From Theocolax elegans (lineage: Eukaryota > Arthropoda > Insecta > Hymenoptera > Cerocephalidae), in the NCBI GenBank assembly GCA_026168455.1, contig CM047426.1, positions 68,310,475 through 68,374,474 on the forward strand: DNA of 64,000 nt. The letters run 5' to 3'. The notes beneath the pieces were generated by a model. It had not been told where the DNA came from. It saw only the letters and a list, made by a program, of their open reading frames with translations, and ran no database searches. Of the stretch, positions 1 through 12,624 are shown piece by piece (the stretch's first letter is position 1; every line of letters starts with the position of its first letter). A program made the position numbers and the translations under genes.

Positions 1-950
1 TACGTATCGAATCACGTGCGTGTTGCCTTACACCTTATGTGCATTGATCAGGTGGTTGAATGACAGCACCCCACTTAAATAAGGACAGTCGAACCCACGG
101 ATTTAGGAAGTCACTCCCAAGGATACAGTTATCCTTTAAATGGGAGTTACGTCTAATGTTCAATATCAAGAATCATTACACGCTAGTTAACGACGTTTAT
201 TTACATTTATTAACCCATCTTTAAATCAAAGTTAATGCTTTCTTCGACTTCACCCGCGAGATTAATAATGCTTTAAATGTAAAATAAACATGATTACTGT
301 TCCTCATAAATTTATTCACGCGTATAGTCACCTCTCACTTTTTTCGATGAGACTACAAACTCCGTTTTGGGACGGAATGACATCTTTAAACCTTTTGTAA
401 GATTCTAGTTATTAAGTTCATCAAAATAATTATGCCAATTTTTTGCATTAATTTTAATTCGTTCTCATTTTTATCCACAAGAACATAAAATCGCGCAACA
501 TCAACTGTTTCGACTATTTTTCATGGTAACGCGATCTTGTTAGGAAAATGTATGTTGTTTTAAATGTATGACCGCCGATAGCTGTAAAATTTTAATTTCA
601 ATATAATTTAGTGTTATGCACAGACACACAAGTACGCACCGCCGTAGATTCTTTTAAAAGGTTACTCCGATGCAACATGAAAAAGTAATGAAATAGTAAT
701 GGTAAAAGTTGGGTGAAATAAAGGTACGCCGCGGGTCCCCGCATATTACACGGAATATAAGGTGAAGGTATATGAACTATTTCACAGCGTGGTATACATA
801 ATAAATCCAAATATTTTGGAAAGTCGAAAGTGATTTACGAAAAGAAAGGTTGAACGTGAAAAATGAGTAGCGTTGGTGAGTAGTAATGCGTCCGAATAGC
901 GGATCCTGGACCCATTTGCGATAATCCTTGTGCATCACGCTGAATGTTTT
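1..950. other. AT-rich stretch, no gene seen
   Basis: I see no open frame with coding character, RNA gene or clear repeat here. It is ordinary AT-rich non-coding DNA leading into the purine-rich island that starts near 960. Confidence 0.6.
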
Positions 951-957
951 AGTCATA

Positions 958-1160
958 CCCGGCGGGTGGGCGGAGAGGAGTGGACGAGGAGTGTAGCGGA
1001 GCGGAGTGGAGAGGAGAGTAGAGGAGAGGAGAGGAGAGGAGAGGAGAGGAGAGGAGAGGAGTCGTGGGTATAGAAAAAGGGAGGCTGAGGCAACAAGGTT
1101 GAGGTAGAGACATCGGGAGAAAGGGGAACCAACGGGGGAGAGACAGGTGATGCTGAGCCC
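958..1160. repeat. Purine-rich island with GAGGA pentamer repeat
   Basis: The plus strand is almost pure G/A over about 200 bases, with a tandem GAGGA-type pentamer at roughly 1008-1061. Several overlapping frames stay open on the minus strand (for example 949-1302). Their products are Ser/Leu/Pro low-complexity and simply translate the repeat, so I do not call them genes. Such tracts can form triplex DNA or bind GAGA-type factors; that is inference. Confidence 0.75.
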
Positions 1161-1344
1161 GAGGCGAACAAGGAGCATGTTGCACGAGTGTTTTAAGCCC
1201 AACCGAAAAAGACGATACTCTTGCATCACGCAACCCAGCCACAAGTATGATAGGGAGAACGAGAGAGAGGAGCCCGAAAAAAGGTATTTTAACGTACGGC
1301 ATTCCTGTTATGTTGAGCCTCCAAATCGCTCGGGCTGCAACGTT

Positions 1345-4300
1345 CCTCGCGTTAAATATCTTTTATAACCGGACCAGTTGTTCTCCATTTACACGTATAC
1401 TCGAATATTTAAACGATCGGCCATGATCGTTTAACCATCTGATAAATCCAGGTGCGATCTAACCTAGTATCGTTGGTACACAAGATATCACCACGTTACA
1501 CCTTTCGCAGTCTAGTCGTTTCGCCAACAGTACATCCGCACTTGTTCGTGTTTCGTACTCCTTCCTCCTCTCTCGCTTTTATTAAATACCCTCTCTTGGA
1601 AGATCACCCGGGAGATATTTATATCTATCTATTTGTCCGGTCTCACTTTCGAACATTTATTATCCTGTAATTTTAATAACCTCAACTCGGTCGATCGTCA
1701 TCGCATTAGCTAACTGTGTTCAATGGGACTTTCAATTTATGGGAATTCTTGATATGCGGGTATTATCGATTTATTGTAGGCCAGCTGTCAGGTTCCATCA
1801 TTTACCAAACGTTGCTCTGCATTAATCGTCTCGTCCACGCAGTACCCGTTCTTTTCAATTAAATCATTAGATCAAATCGCACAATTTCAATTACAGCTCA
1901 ATTATCAGTTACAACTATCTCCGATGGAAATTATCCGCTACGATTTTTTACCTTTTTAATATTTACAGGCTTTTATTAGTTATTTCCTACCGATTTTCGA
2001 CAAATTACTAGTTTATCTTGATAATTATTTAGATTTCTGACATTTTACGGAACGATCTTTTCAAGATTTTTTAATATTTTCTTGGTGAAATTTGTTAATA
2101 ACCCTAACTATTGTTACAAACCTGAACGGAGATCCGTAATATCATATTTGAATTATTTGCAAAATATAAGACATAACTCAGGTACAAATGAGCAATGTGC
2201 GAGACGTTTTACACCATTAAAAAGTAAGATTAAAAATCTTTCTGTTCAGTTACCTTTCATTACAGAAATTATAGTCAAATAATATATTACATTTATATAA
2301 TAGATATTATAGGTCGTCCGATTTACTCGAGGAGAAGGTAATATTTAAATTTAAAGGGTTATCGTGACTCAAAAACTGAGCTCGTAACTCGGAGCGGAGG
2401 TACTCTCAGTCTCTGAGATTCGTACGAGCATCGCTTCTATACTCTATTTGAAAAAGTATAATTTACAACAAATTTCGTTTGCAAACGCATTGTATTATAT
2501 GACTTAATCGTCGGTTACCATCGAAATAATTGTATAAAGAGACCGACGTTTAAAATTATATAATAAAAATGAAAATATTGATAATTGATTAGTATTAATA
2601 AATTATTATTCATCGCCAATAAAGACATTATTAAATTTAACTGTTTTACAACTGTAAACAAAGAATAATGAATATATGTTACTTAGAATTGTTACGCCCT
2701 CTACTTGTTATGATACCTTCTTTAAATTGTTTTGATATCTTTATTTATATTCGTCATAAATTATTCATTGAGAATAATTAAGATAGGTGACATCAAATTT
2801 CGGTCTTATAAACATAGCAAGATAATAGTTTCCAAATGATATTTCTAATACACTTATTGTAACTAAATTATACACTTTCTTAAACATATTTTACTTATAA
2901 AATATATAGGTAAATATATAGGTATCCTTCTATGATTACAATTTGTCCAAATAGCAGAAATGAATTGAATAAATTCATAAGATCACGAAAGTTATTTTAT
3001 ATACAATTGTAATATGGTGTCGGGGAACATTAATCATCCTAGTTATTACCTGTAACTAAAAATGTATACAAAAATTTATGAAAATCACATTTCTCTAGAT
3101 ATTATATTTGTGATCGAAGAATAGAGTGCAATCTGATTTTGAAGCTGTTGCTCGGGAACCGCAATAAAAATTATAATTAATTTTTTTATTTTATTTTCAG
3201 ACTCTGCTCTAGATTTATAAGTTGATTCCATTCGATCGGTGTGAAACATAAATACATCTAGTTATTACATTTACATATACATAAGTATCTATGCAATACT
3301 TAAAGAAATTAAATAAAAAATTTAATTTAAAGTATAAATTAAAAATTGTTGAAATTTAGTTAAATCTATACCCATAAGACGTTTACACAAGAATGGTGTA
3401 AGCAATAATCCAATTAAATATTAGTAAAAGTAAGCTACATTGAGTATAAATTACTGGAGATAAATAAACTCACCAGGGATAAAGACTATGTGTAACTGTT
3501 ATTATTGAATAAATTCTTGAAAATTAGAAATAACTATATTGGTCAGTGTATTCAACTATATTGTACTGTCAACCTTCCTTTAGAGCTTTACTTTATATTT
3601 CCAACAATGGATATTGCTCTATACTATTGGAATATTTGACATACTTTATTTTAATCCGATCAAATATACCCACCTCATCCAATCATCCTCCAAACATCTC
3701 CAAAATATTTGCAAAGCTTATAAAAAATACTTTTAATTTCTCTTTTAATGTTAATTCTATGTAATTCTAGACATGCAATTTGGTTTTAGAAATACCCCCT
3801 GGCTTCCGATATTAAATCTGCCTCAGACGATAAACTTGGCGTTCCTGCCGTGCCGTTTTAATAGATTTAGAGCGCACTTTCGATAGAGTACGGCTAAAAT
3901 GATTAACTTATAAATTAGCTATAAAAATAGTATCCGCTCTTTGTTGCTAAAGTTAATATGAAATACGTTACCTACCGATAAATTTAACACCATAAATTGT
4001 TTAAATTTTTTTTTATATCTCTAGGATTTATTAATACTTCATGACAAAATACTACACAAATAAGATCGTTTCTAATTCCATAATCGTTCGAATAAATATT
4101 ACAAAATAGTAACAGATGTATTTGGGGTAAATTTCTTTTTTTGAAACTCTAACATAATTTATATTTTAATTTCTTTATTTTCCGACTAACATACGGTTTA
4201 TTCAAAACTTGATATACTACTTTTCTATTTTTACTATTTTATTGTGTGAAAATTGATTGTGAAAACTCTAATTAATATTTTAACTCTCTTATACAAATAA

Positions 4301-4670
4301 TATTTTACGCAATAATAAATTACATTATTAATTCATTGTGTATTATTAATTGTATTAGTATTCAACATAATGGAACTGCATTACTTCCTCTCCGTAACGT
4401 CGTTATATGTTTTGTGTGATTAAAATGTCAAACGCATCGATGCAAGAACGTAAGAACGTATGACTATCCGCGGAACTACGATAACTGTCAATCTTACTAT
4501 CCACAATGCCTACTACTGTATAAAAAGTTGCGAATTTTTTTTGTTTTCATTAACACCGATATTCATATCAACGAGCCTGTCCAAATTTTATCCGCAGAGT
4601 GTACATTATTTTAATTAATAATATATATTGTTACTTGAGTTGAGTGCAAAACAATAAGTAACTAGTACTC
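1345..4670. other. AT-rich desert, no gene seen
   Basis: Low-complexity AT-rich DNA with only short, compositionally random open frames. A sequence resembling the CTCF core occurs at 2694-2706; it is discussed under findings. Confidence 0.55.
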
Positions 4671-4679
4671 AAGTGATTA

Positions 4680-4870
4680 ATCGTTTATAAGTGTGTTGGT
4701 ATAAGTAGCCGAACTCTTAGCGAATTGGACCGAACTAGCCGAAAAGTGTGCTTGTGGTGAGTTCGCGGCTCATCTGCTACATGCTGATGCAGCGTCTACC
4801 GCTTATCGCTTTCGATGCGCTGATAAGTGCCTTCATTGCCGGTCTCTTAGTTTCAGCTCCGTAACAATAT
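4680..4870. other. Short GC-richer island with hairpin
   Basis: About 190 bases of balanced composition in an AT-rich background. Around 4800-4832 lies an imperfect inverted repeat in which GCTTATC faces GATAAGTGC. It could be an old promoter, a transposon remnant or a hairpin RNA. I cannot assign a function and see no open frame that supports a protein. Confidence 0.3.
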
Positions 4871-4879
4871 TGATTGACT

Positions 4880-7800
4880 ATTATAATTCCTACGAGTTTC
4901 CTATATAACAACTAAATTATTATTTTTTTAAGTTACCACATATATACAAACCTATCGTTTATTTGTTAATAATGTTCTTCTAAACAAATAAAAATTCCTA
5001 ATATATACGTATAATATTGAAGACATCTGTACTATAATGCAACACTAAAAAAGGCACCATCTCTTTTACCATTTAATGTAAACATTATTGCAATGTTTTT
5101 TTAATCGTATTTTTCTTAAAACAACAATTTCAAGTTGGTCAAAGCAATATTTCAAGTAATTTTTGTTCAATTAACTGCAAATTTATATCGTACATAAATT
5201 GTAAAATTGTTCTATTCGTCAGCACATAGAATTATTTTTATATTACATAGCGTAATTGATATTAACAATTTTTAAACGATATTTTGCGTGTTTTCGAACG
5301 TTTATTCAAAAGCACGCCATTTTTGCGAAAATCAATTAAAAAAACTTCCTACGTACTGTCAAACCTGTTACCATACTATATCGAAATTTTTTTTGTTCAT
5401 GTTTCTGTGTTTAAAATTACAGGAGTTATCGGTTCGGCCAGACGGCCATGAAAAAAAGACGCCTCGGGGAAAATGCTGGGAAGCGGCTATTTTGCTTTAG
5501 ATACCTCTCAAAAAAATTATAAATATAATCTAATACTTATATTATGAAGACTTGTGTATCAAATTTTCGTACGGCAATTAGTTTTTTTAAATAATTTACA
5601 AATTTGCAATATTTATCAACTTTTAGATTGGTTTACCACAAGAGTGATTTTCACAAGAGTGGTCACACCCGCGGCTTCCAGACGATCAATAACGTATTTT
5701 TTATTATTTTTAGCTCGTTTATATTCGTTAAATCAAAGAATATTAAGTTTTCTCATGTGTAAAATGATATATAAATGTATTGAAAAATTTATTTTATTTA
5801 AAAGTTAAAAAACGTGAAATAGAAAATACATTAAATCATATAGGGAGATAAGACTGCGTTACAATTTAAGAAATTTACCTTGCTTTTAATTCATAATTTA
5901 TTATCACCTAATTATTTAAAATTTGTATTGTTATTCACTTTAATACTAAATTATTTAGTTAATTTATTTGTGTCATTATTTCAACATAAATGGAATAAAA
6001 TTATAAATTTTCGGTTTATGAATGTTTACTATTTTAAAATGTAAAGCAATTTCATTGGCTTTGGTAGCTGCTATACAGGGCAACAGATAAACAGATAGAT
6101 AGACAGATGGACAGATAGATATATAGAAAGAAGACCGAAGAAATTTGTTGACTTTCACTACTGAGATTAGGTATACCTACGTATGTCTATAGAAACACTC
6201 TAAATATCGTAAAGTATATAATATATGAGTTATAATTTTATAATTTCACAAATTGTCATTGACATATTAATTTTATATAACTATACTACCGTCGAATTTT
6301 TATCAGGGTAATGATAATATGTAAATCTGGATATATAACGGCAACAAATTATTGAACGATAATCGTCATATCTATATAAAATTGTGTTATGATGCTCGAA
6401 AATATCAGTTACGCCAGTGTCAAAACAAAAATTTTCCCGAATTTTACGTTACAAAAATATTCTACCTGATAGAAATCGATGTATTTAAATAGTGGTTATT
6501 TTGCTAGGAAAAGTCAAGGAACAATAGCATAATAAATATTAAATTTGTATGCTAAAGTTTCCAACTTATATGTGTTAGTTTAAAGTTTGAATTCCCTAGC
6601 GTGTTGGGTCAGTTACTCGGAGTCGGAGTCAATCAGATTAGCTAAAACCGTAACGTATTTTTTATAGCATGTGCTTTTTTACAAGATTAAAAATACCTTC
6701 GAAATTGACGAGTGGCTCAGGTAATAAGTGGAAGAAAAAAACTGAGAAATAAAGGTTACGCCACTATAATTGAAGCTTTAGTAATTGACTCCATCGCAAT
6801 AAAAAATGAAAATTATAAGATTGTAGGAATCGGGGCTTATTTGACACTCTATAATTACCTCAGACTATTGTTCCTATATGAAATATTATAGAGAAGTGCA
6901 TTTCTAAAAAGCAAGTCACACATGTGTAAAGTGCGCGTGTATAACCGTAACCAAATGAGGATAAAGAAACATCGCTAAAATGTTCCTATTAATTGATGTA
7001 AAGTTTTATTTATTAATATTATAATATCAACATCAATTTTAAAAGCATAAACAAGCAGTATTTTGACATTAGTTAGATCAGATAGTTCAGAGTATGTGGA
7101 AAAGTATATTCGACGGGTTTTCTGACAATGAATTCCTCATGACATCAGTGTATCGGTAAAACCATTAAAAATAAAAATTGCTATTGGATTATTCGTTGTT
7201 GCTCACTGATGTTACTGTATGACATCAACACTTGCGCGCGAGTGGTTTAGAAAAAAACTGATTATCCGTATCGCAAAATTTTCCTATTTCTTTTTATTCT
7301 TCTATTTTTTGTCTCTCACCTTTTTGCAATGGCGGCTATGTAGAATCTTTAATGCTCTTACAAACTATTCAGTTAAGTAGTGCATCTAGTAAAGTACGAA
7401 AAATTAATTTTTTTATTAATTATTCAAATTACATTTTTTATTTTAAAATATTGGATTTTTGAACCTAGAATTACGAATCTCGTACTCTAAGCGTGATCGA
7501 GTTCTGCGTCGCTTATATTAGTGGCAAAGCAATGCCTGTGACAAAGTTGATCGTTAAATTAATTTTTTAAAAACTATGTAAACTAAACTCGTATATTCTT
7601 TTGATGTTTTTATGTTGAAATAAGTTTGATTGATTAAGTGTCAATACCATTGTCTGCTGTTATATAATTCCCTAAAGTATATGCAGACAAATTTTGAACT
7701 TAAATTACTTTATGTCGGTATACCTGTACAATAAAGAGACTTTTATTGATTAAATATTGCCCTTTCCTTTATCACGGTGTATTCAGATTTTATTTATTTT

Positions 7801-8050
7801 TATATTTTACAGTATATATCTACACAGTACATATATATAAAGAACTTTTGAGCCTACGAATTCCAATATCGTGTATGTTTACAAAAACAGAGGGTGCTAG
7901 ACGGGAAGTTTCGAATTGACTTTTAGATGGGTTTTTATTGATTAGTAAAGTTATATAGGTTATAGACAATCTGGATATTCAATACGTGAGCCTTACATAA
8001 ATATATAGTAAAACTGAATAATTATTCTTTGCGAGTAAGAAACTAATAAA
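4880..8050. other. AT-rich desert, no gene seen
   Basis: No coding or RNA gene is supported. It contains a degenerate GATA/ACAG tetranucleotide tract at about 6083-6123. The open frame 5976-6158 on the minus strand reads through this tract and is not a gene. Confidence 0.5.
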
Positions 8051-8058
8051 ATCAAATT

Positions 8059-8146
8059 ACACACACACACCCACAAACACCCACAAACACCCACCCACAC
8101 ACACACACAGGCGCGCACACACACACACATATATATATATATATAA
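8059..8146. repeat. Compound (CA)n / CCCACAAA / (TA)n microsatellite
   Basis: Alternating CA units interrupted by CCCACAAACA blocks, a short GCGCGC step and a final (TA)n tract. Alternating purine-pyrimidine sequence of this kind can adopt Z-DNA or cruciform forms. The minus-strand frame 7993-8199 is a by-product of the repeat. Confidence 0.9.
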
Positions 8147-8781
8147 TGAAGTAAAATAAAATTTGTTAATTTTGATAAAACTCGAATGTTTGAAAACACC
8201 CTGTGGGAAAATCGTATTGCATGTAACCATTTTATTTATTTACCTCTATTCGTTCCTAGCGACGATAATAACGATTATATGATATAAAAGTATTTGCATC
8301 ATATGTCTTGAGAAAGTGTATATTTCCATTGGAAAAAGTAACAATTCTCTGTTTAAAAGTAGGTATAACCTTTTTTTGCTAGTTAAAAATACTTTTTCGC
8401 AGTGACCGAATTTTCACTATAGCAAAGTGTGATTATTCACTATTTGCAATTTAGAGAGTTGCCATTTGAAAAGATTACAATGCTCTCGCGCACAGAAAAA
8501 CAAACCTGCATGGCTTATACCTATGTGGTAATAGCAAAAAACATTTGACAGTTTGGTAAAAGATATAACGATAAATGCATTAAAACCTCGAATCTTAATA
8601 TAGATAGTGCAAATTTACTTGGACATTATTATTTATGTACGTCACATGCAGAACCTCGATATCAATCCGCAATTGTATTTTACATCAAATCACAAAAAAA
8701 TTGATTATATTCCAAATGCTTTTGATTAAATTACACAGAAATAAGTGTACATTACATAAAATTATATAATATTAATGATAA

Positions 8782-8782
<1 letters not shown>

Positions 8783-8814
<32 letters not shown>
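8783..8814. repeat. (TA)n microsatellite
   Basis: An uninterrupted run of about 16 TA dinucleotides. Confidence 0.9.
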
Positions 8815-8816
<2 letters not shown>

Positions 8817-8819
8817 TAT

Positions 8820-11440
8820 TAAGTATCACGCAATATATTTATTTTAATGAACTGATACGTATAATATACACGTATAAAAGTTATAAAATATACTTTTAAT
8901 CCTTTAGCATTTACGGCTCGTTCGAAAGTGATACTAAAACAGGAATAGGTCCCTTGTAAACATCGCATTAGCGTAGTATATGATCTTTTGCCATTGTTTA
9001 TATGACAAGTGTTTATCGATATTTAAGTGTATATAAAAACAAATTAAAAAATTTATTTCTTAATTAATAAAATGAAATTAGTATTTTGAGTAAATTACGA
9101 ACTTCTTTACCAGTTTCTGAAAATATCTCTATAATTACTTTTACTAATAATTGTAATAATATCTAATCTGTTGTATAAACACAATACAGATAAAATTTGC
9201 CTTTAAGAAATAAACCATTATTAATTTGACAAGTATTTTTCATTATTTAAACAATACTCTCGCGAGCGAATAAATAATTAATTAATTAATTAAATTACGT
9301 TTAATATTATATATAATTAATAATTAATATTTTGTTGTAAAAACAAATAGTATACGGTAAGCAATAGACTGTACACAAATATACCTAACGTTCACAGGCT
9401 CTCCGTACCTTCCTAATCCATTTCACAGCTACATTTCCACGCACACCTTTTGTAATTCTCTCGTTCAATACTGCGTACGAGAAGGGACTTGCCGTTCTCG
9501 ACATGTGCGAGAGGTTTTATTACCCTTGCCTGGACGCTCTCGCACTCTCCGACGAGTTCGAAACGGCAAACCTCTTTATTGCACTCCTTTATTCAACTAT
9601 TTTTCGGATTTTTCCCAATATTCCCTCCGTACTGCCCAGCCTACACAACCTTTCCACAACCAAAATATTATTATCATTATTATTATAAATTAATATTTTA
9701 TTTATACGTTGACCGGAGTGATAGAAAAAATTGAACTAGTCTGTTAATCTTACCGAACACTGATATATTATTTTTCAATCAGTGAGTATAGTAGTCAATA
9801 TCAGTCAGTCAAGAATTCCTCGGTGCGTAATAGATATTTTCAATTTTTTTCATTCAAGTACATATTGTTGCGTGGGTAAAATGATACCCTAACCCTAGAT
9901 GAAGATAAGTAAGAAACTATAGGTAACAAGTCATAAGAGTCGATGTCAAGTGTCAACTATTTATTCCGCTGTATATTACACTGTGACCGAAAAAAACCCT
10001 ACTGTCCCTTACAATGGTATGAGGTTATATACACTCGATGATGCTTCATCGCTAGCCCTGGTAGAAATCAAAAATGTTCAAGAGGATGTAGGAGCCACCG
10101 TTTTTATTGACATATGGAAATTACAGTTTTAATTTGTGTCAAAAACTAAAAATAGTTTATGAGGGAGAGAGGTTGGCAACAGAACGCCATTATGCATATA
10201 TAATATTACAAATAATCTATCTAATTTGAGTGCAAATCCGTTGAGTATTTACGAAAAGTAGTGTGAAACTATAATTCTTATGCAACATTATGGTTTCAGG
10301 CTATTCTTTGTTATTACTCAAATGATTTACGGTAAAATTTGACAAATTATTTATAATACTGTACAAAATAACACTGTGTAGTCATAAATCTCCAAAAATA
10401 TTTTTAATAAATTGATAACAAACTCATAATTGGCAAGGTTATGCTATAACGCTATAGAATTGGCGCCCTCTAACATATATTTAGTAGGTATGAAAAGTTA
10501 TTAAAAAGTATAAACTACCCAATTTTTATTATGTTATAAAATGGTTTTTCTACCATTTTACAAGTATTTTTTAGATTCTATCAACACGCAAGAAAAATAT
10601 CCATCAACTAAATTTATATATATGTATCGCATTTTATTTTCTTTTTCGTTTTCTTTAATTTTTGTCGGGCCATCTGAATTGTATTAATCGATTGGAGAGA
10701 GGTAACCGATCTTTTTAGACAAAAACTAATTCAAAAGATCTTTAATGCCCAAGTTATAGACTTTTATTTTGTATATTTTTAAGTTTTTGGTTCCTACTAG
10801 AGTATACACACCATCTGTAATAGCTGCAGATCACCTCATTACGTTATACGTAACCTCATATACATATGTATGTTCATGCATAGTAAATAATAATATATAT
10901 ATATATATATATATAAAAGATAATGACTTAACAATATGTCAGTGCTTTCTAAAAGTAACAATGATTTCAAATGTTGAAAATAGAGATTCAAGATAAAATG
11001 GAGTCGACATAATCTCTTACTTGCCAAACTTATTTATTAATTTTTCTTTTATATTATATTTATGTAAACTCAGTAATTGTTTTGAATACTTAATCTGTAG
11101 ATAACCATGATTTAACTAGTGTACACTGAATAAAAATTCTAGTACAAATAACATTACTGCCTAGTAATAAAATTACAGAGCGTCAAAATTTTTCAATAAA
11201 TTACAATAATGTATAGAAAAATTTACGGAACTTATAGTAAATATTACAAAAATTATAGTAAACATGAATAGACTTTTAGTAAATGTTACTATACAATATA
11301 ATACAATTTAATTTTTACCGTCTATACTTTACTATATTTTCGCTAGACAGTATTGTCATTTTTATTGTATAGAGACTAAATTTTGTCAGAAATGAATTCT
11401 GTTTGTAAATATATGGCATGATAATTTTGATGACTGTTAC
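8820..11440. other. AT-rich desert with one short GC-richer patch
   Basis: The interval is mostly AT-rich. Between about 9380 and 9660 the composition is more balanced and three frames stay open for about 60-80 codons (9489-9734 and overlaps). None gives a recognisable domain, and the three frames overlap over the same bases, so I leave them uncalled. A (TA)n run lies at about 10887-10915 and a CTCF-like core at 10461-10473. Confidence 0.45.
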
Positions 11441-11536
11441 ATATTGTCACGGAGATCGCCGCGCGACTTAAGCATATCAGAAGGAGTCAAGTGACAGATA
11501 AGAAGTGTGTAGCTCGTTTCGTCGATGCTCCGTCCG

Positions 11537-11610
11537 GGTGGACGGTAGCTCGACGGTCAGAGCGCGCGATTCGCACGCTGAGGTCCCGGGCTCGAATCCC
11601 GCAGTCCACC
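11537..11610 (+). tRNA. tRNA-like gene or tRNA pseudogene with Pol III terminator
   Basis: A 74-base block has a perfect 7-bp acceptor stem (GGTGGAC, 11537-11543, with GTCCACC, 11604-11610) and a 4-bp D stem (GCTC/GAGC). It also has an A-box-like TAGCTCGACGG, a T arm CGGG/CCCG and a B-box-like GGCTCGAATCC. A TTTTT Pol III terminator follows directly. The anticodon stem is poor, with only about three pairs. With T33 in place the triplet would read TCG, but position 37 is C instead of a purine and T54 is replaced by C. I therefore favour a decayed tRNA or the head of a tRNA-derived SINE over a working tRNA, and I assign no isotype. Frames on both strands here (11491-11742 and 11487-11687) are shadows. 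Confidence 0.6.
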
Positions 11611-12132
11611 TTTTTATTTCTCACTTCTCTCCTTTTCATACGTAACAATATAAAAGTAAACTTACAATATTTCTTATTCCAGTACATTAGCTTTACCGAG
11701 GATGTATTAATTATTTGTATTTGTGCGAAAGATTGCTATTGATTTAAACATCAGTTACAAGGAGTGGGATTAATTTTGAAAGATCATTATTAGTAGATTG
11801 AGAAAAAGTGAAAAATGACAATTATATTCGCAATTTTGAAATTCGTATAAAATTTGAGTAACTATCATTTGTATACTGTCATAGGCAAGTGCATTAAAAT
11901 TTTTCCTATACATACATACTAAACGACGTACGAATATAACTAACAAGGAGAGTGTCACATTTTCTGGAAACGGATTTTTACCGAACTTCCGGATACGATT
12001 TGTATTATAAAAATATGAAGAGTGCCGGAATTATAAACGCCAACGGCCTTTGTATGCTAAATGCCTTATTGGAATTTTCTTATACAACAATTTTATTAAA
12101 TTTGCTGATTTTATCAAAAATTAAATTTCAAT

Positions 12133-12149
12133 ATAAACGCTGTCATATT
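12133..12149. repeat. Left copy of 17-bp direct repeat flanking foldback element
   Basis: ATAAACGCTGTCATATT occurs here and again at 12604-12620. The exact 17-base match on both sides of the inserted element is best explained as a target-site duplication. This length is more typical of target-primed retroelements than of cut-and-paste transposons. Confidence 0.7.
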
Positions 12150-12603
12150 ATTCAGTGATTTTTTGTCGTCCATGCAGTGTATTTAGGAGTAGTTTAGGTT
12201 TTCCTCGATATTAATGAACAAACCATATTTATCTATTTGGCGACGTTTCGATGGATATCCTCCATCCTCATCAACATCTTTTTAGCACAATTTTTACATA
12301 TATAAATCTAAGTTACTTACTATTTCGTCAATATATAGGTATACAATATTAACAGCATCTCTGATGCGTCGCTCTATAATTGAAAACAATGATTAAAATA
12401 ACAAACGTTTAACATGTTTGCACAGAGATTGAGGTTATATATAACATACTTTTCCCCTATTGTTGTGTCCATAATCAACACAAATAATTGAAAATTAATT
12501 AAATACTTGAAGAACATTACAAAATTGTGTTAATTTATTTTGTCGCCAAATAAATAAATATGGTTTGTTCATTAATATCGAGGAAAACCTAAACTACTCC
12601 TAA
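12150..12603. mobile_element. Foldback element, Penelope-like pLTR remnant with hammerhead-like motif
   Basis: Two inverted arms of about 63 bp (12181-12243 and 12542-12605) are nearly identical; I see only one or two mismatches. They surround about 300 bp of AT-rich spacer. The left arm continues inward into a hammerhead-like motif on the minus strand (12242-12274). The right arm begins exactly at GTC|GCC, the expected ribozyme cleavage position. Seventeen-base direct repeats flank the whole. Penelope-like elements are known to carry hammerhead motifs in their pLTRs, often with inverted partial copies. That this belongs to such a family is inference; no reverse transcriptase or GIY-YIG domain is present. 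Confidence 0.55.
12242..12274 (-). ncRNA. Hammerhead-ribozyme-like motif (degenerate)
   Basis: Read on the minus strand: TTGATGA, then GATGGA...TCCATC as a perfect 6-bp stem II, then GAAAC, then GTC. The core differs from the hammerhead consensus CTGANGA only at C3, which is T. GAAA and the GTC cleavage triplet are intact. Stem III would be minimal, as described for dimer-active hammerheads of Penelope-like elements. It is probably inactive, given the C3 change. Confidence 0.5.
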
Positions 12604-12620
12604 ATAAACGCTGTCATATT
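12604..12620. repeat. Right copy of 17-bp direct repeat
   Basis: An exact second copy of the 17-base sequence at 12133-12149. It marks the right boundary of the foldback insertion. Confidence 0.7.
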
Positions 12621-12624
12621 TATC

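Noticed and set aside
949..1302. Minus-strand frames of 117 and 155 codons
   Set aside because: Pure products of the GAGGA-type repeat.
9280..9330. AATTAATT repeats as a replication origin or matrix attachment site
   Set aside because: Such AT-rich strings are everywhere in this window, with nothing to single this one out.
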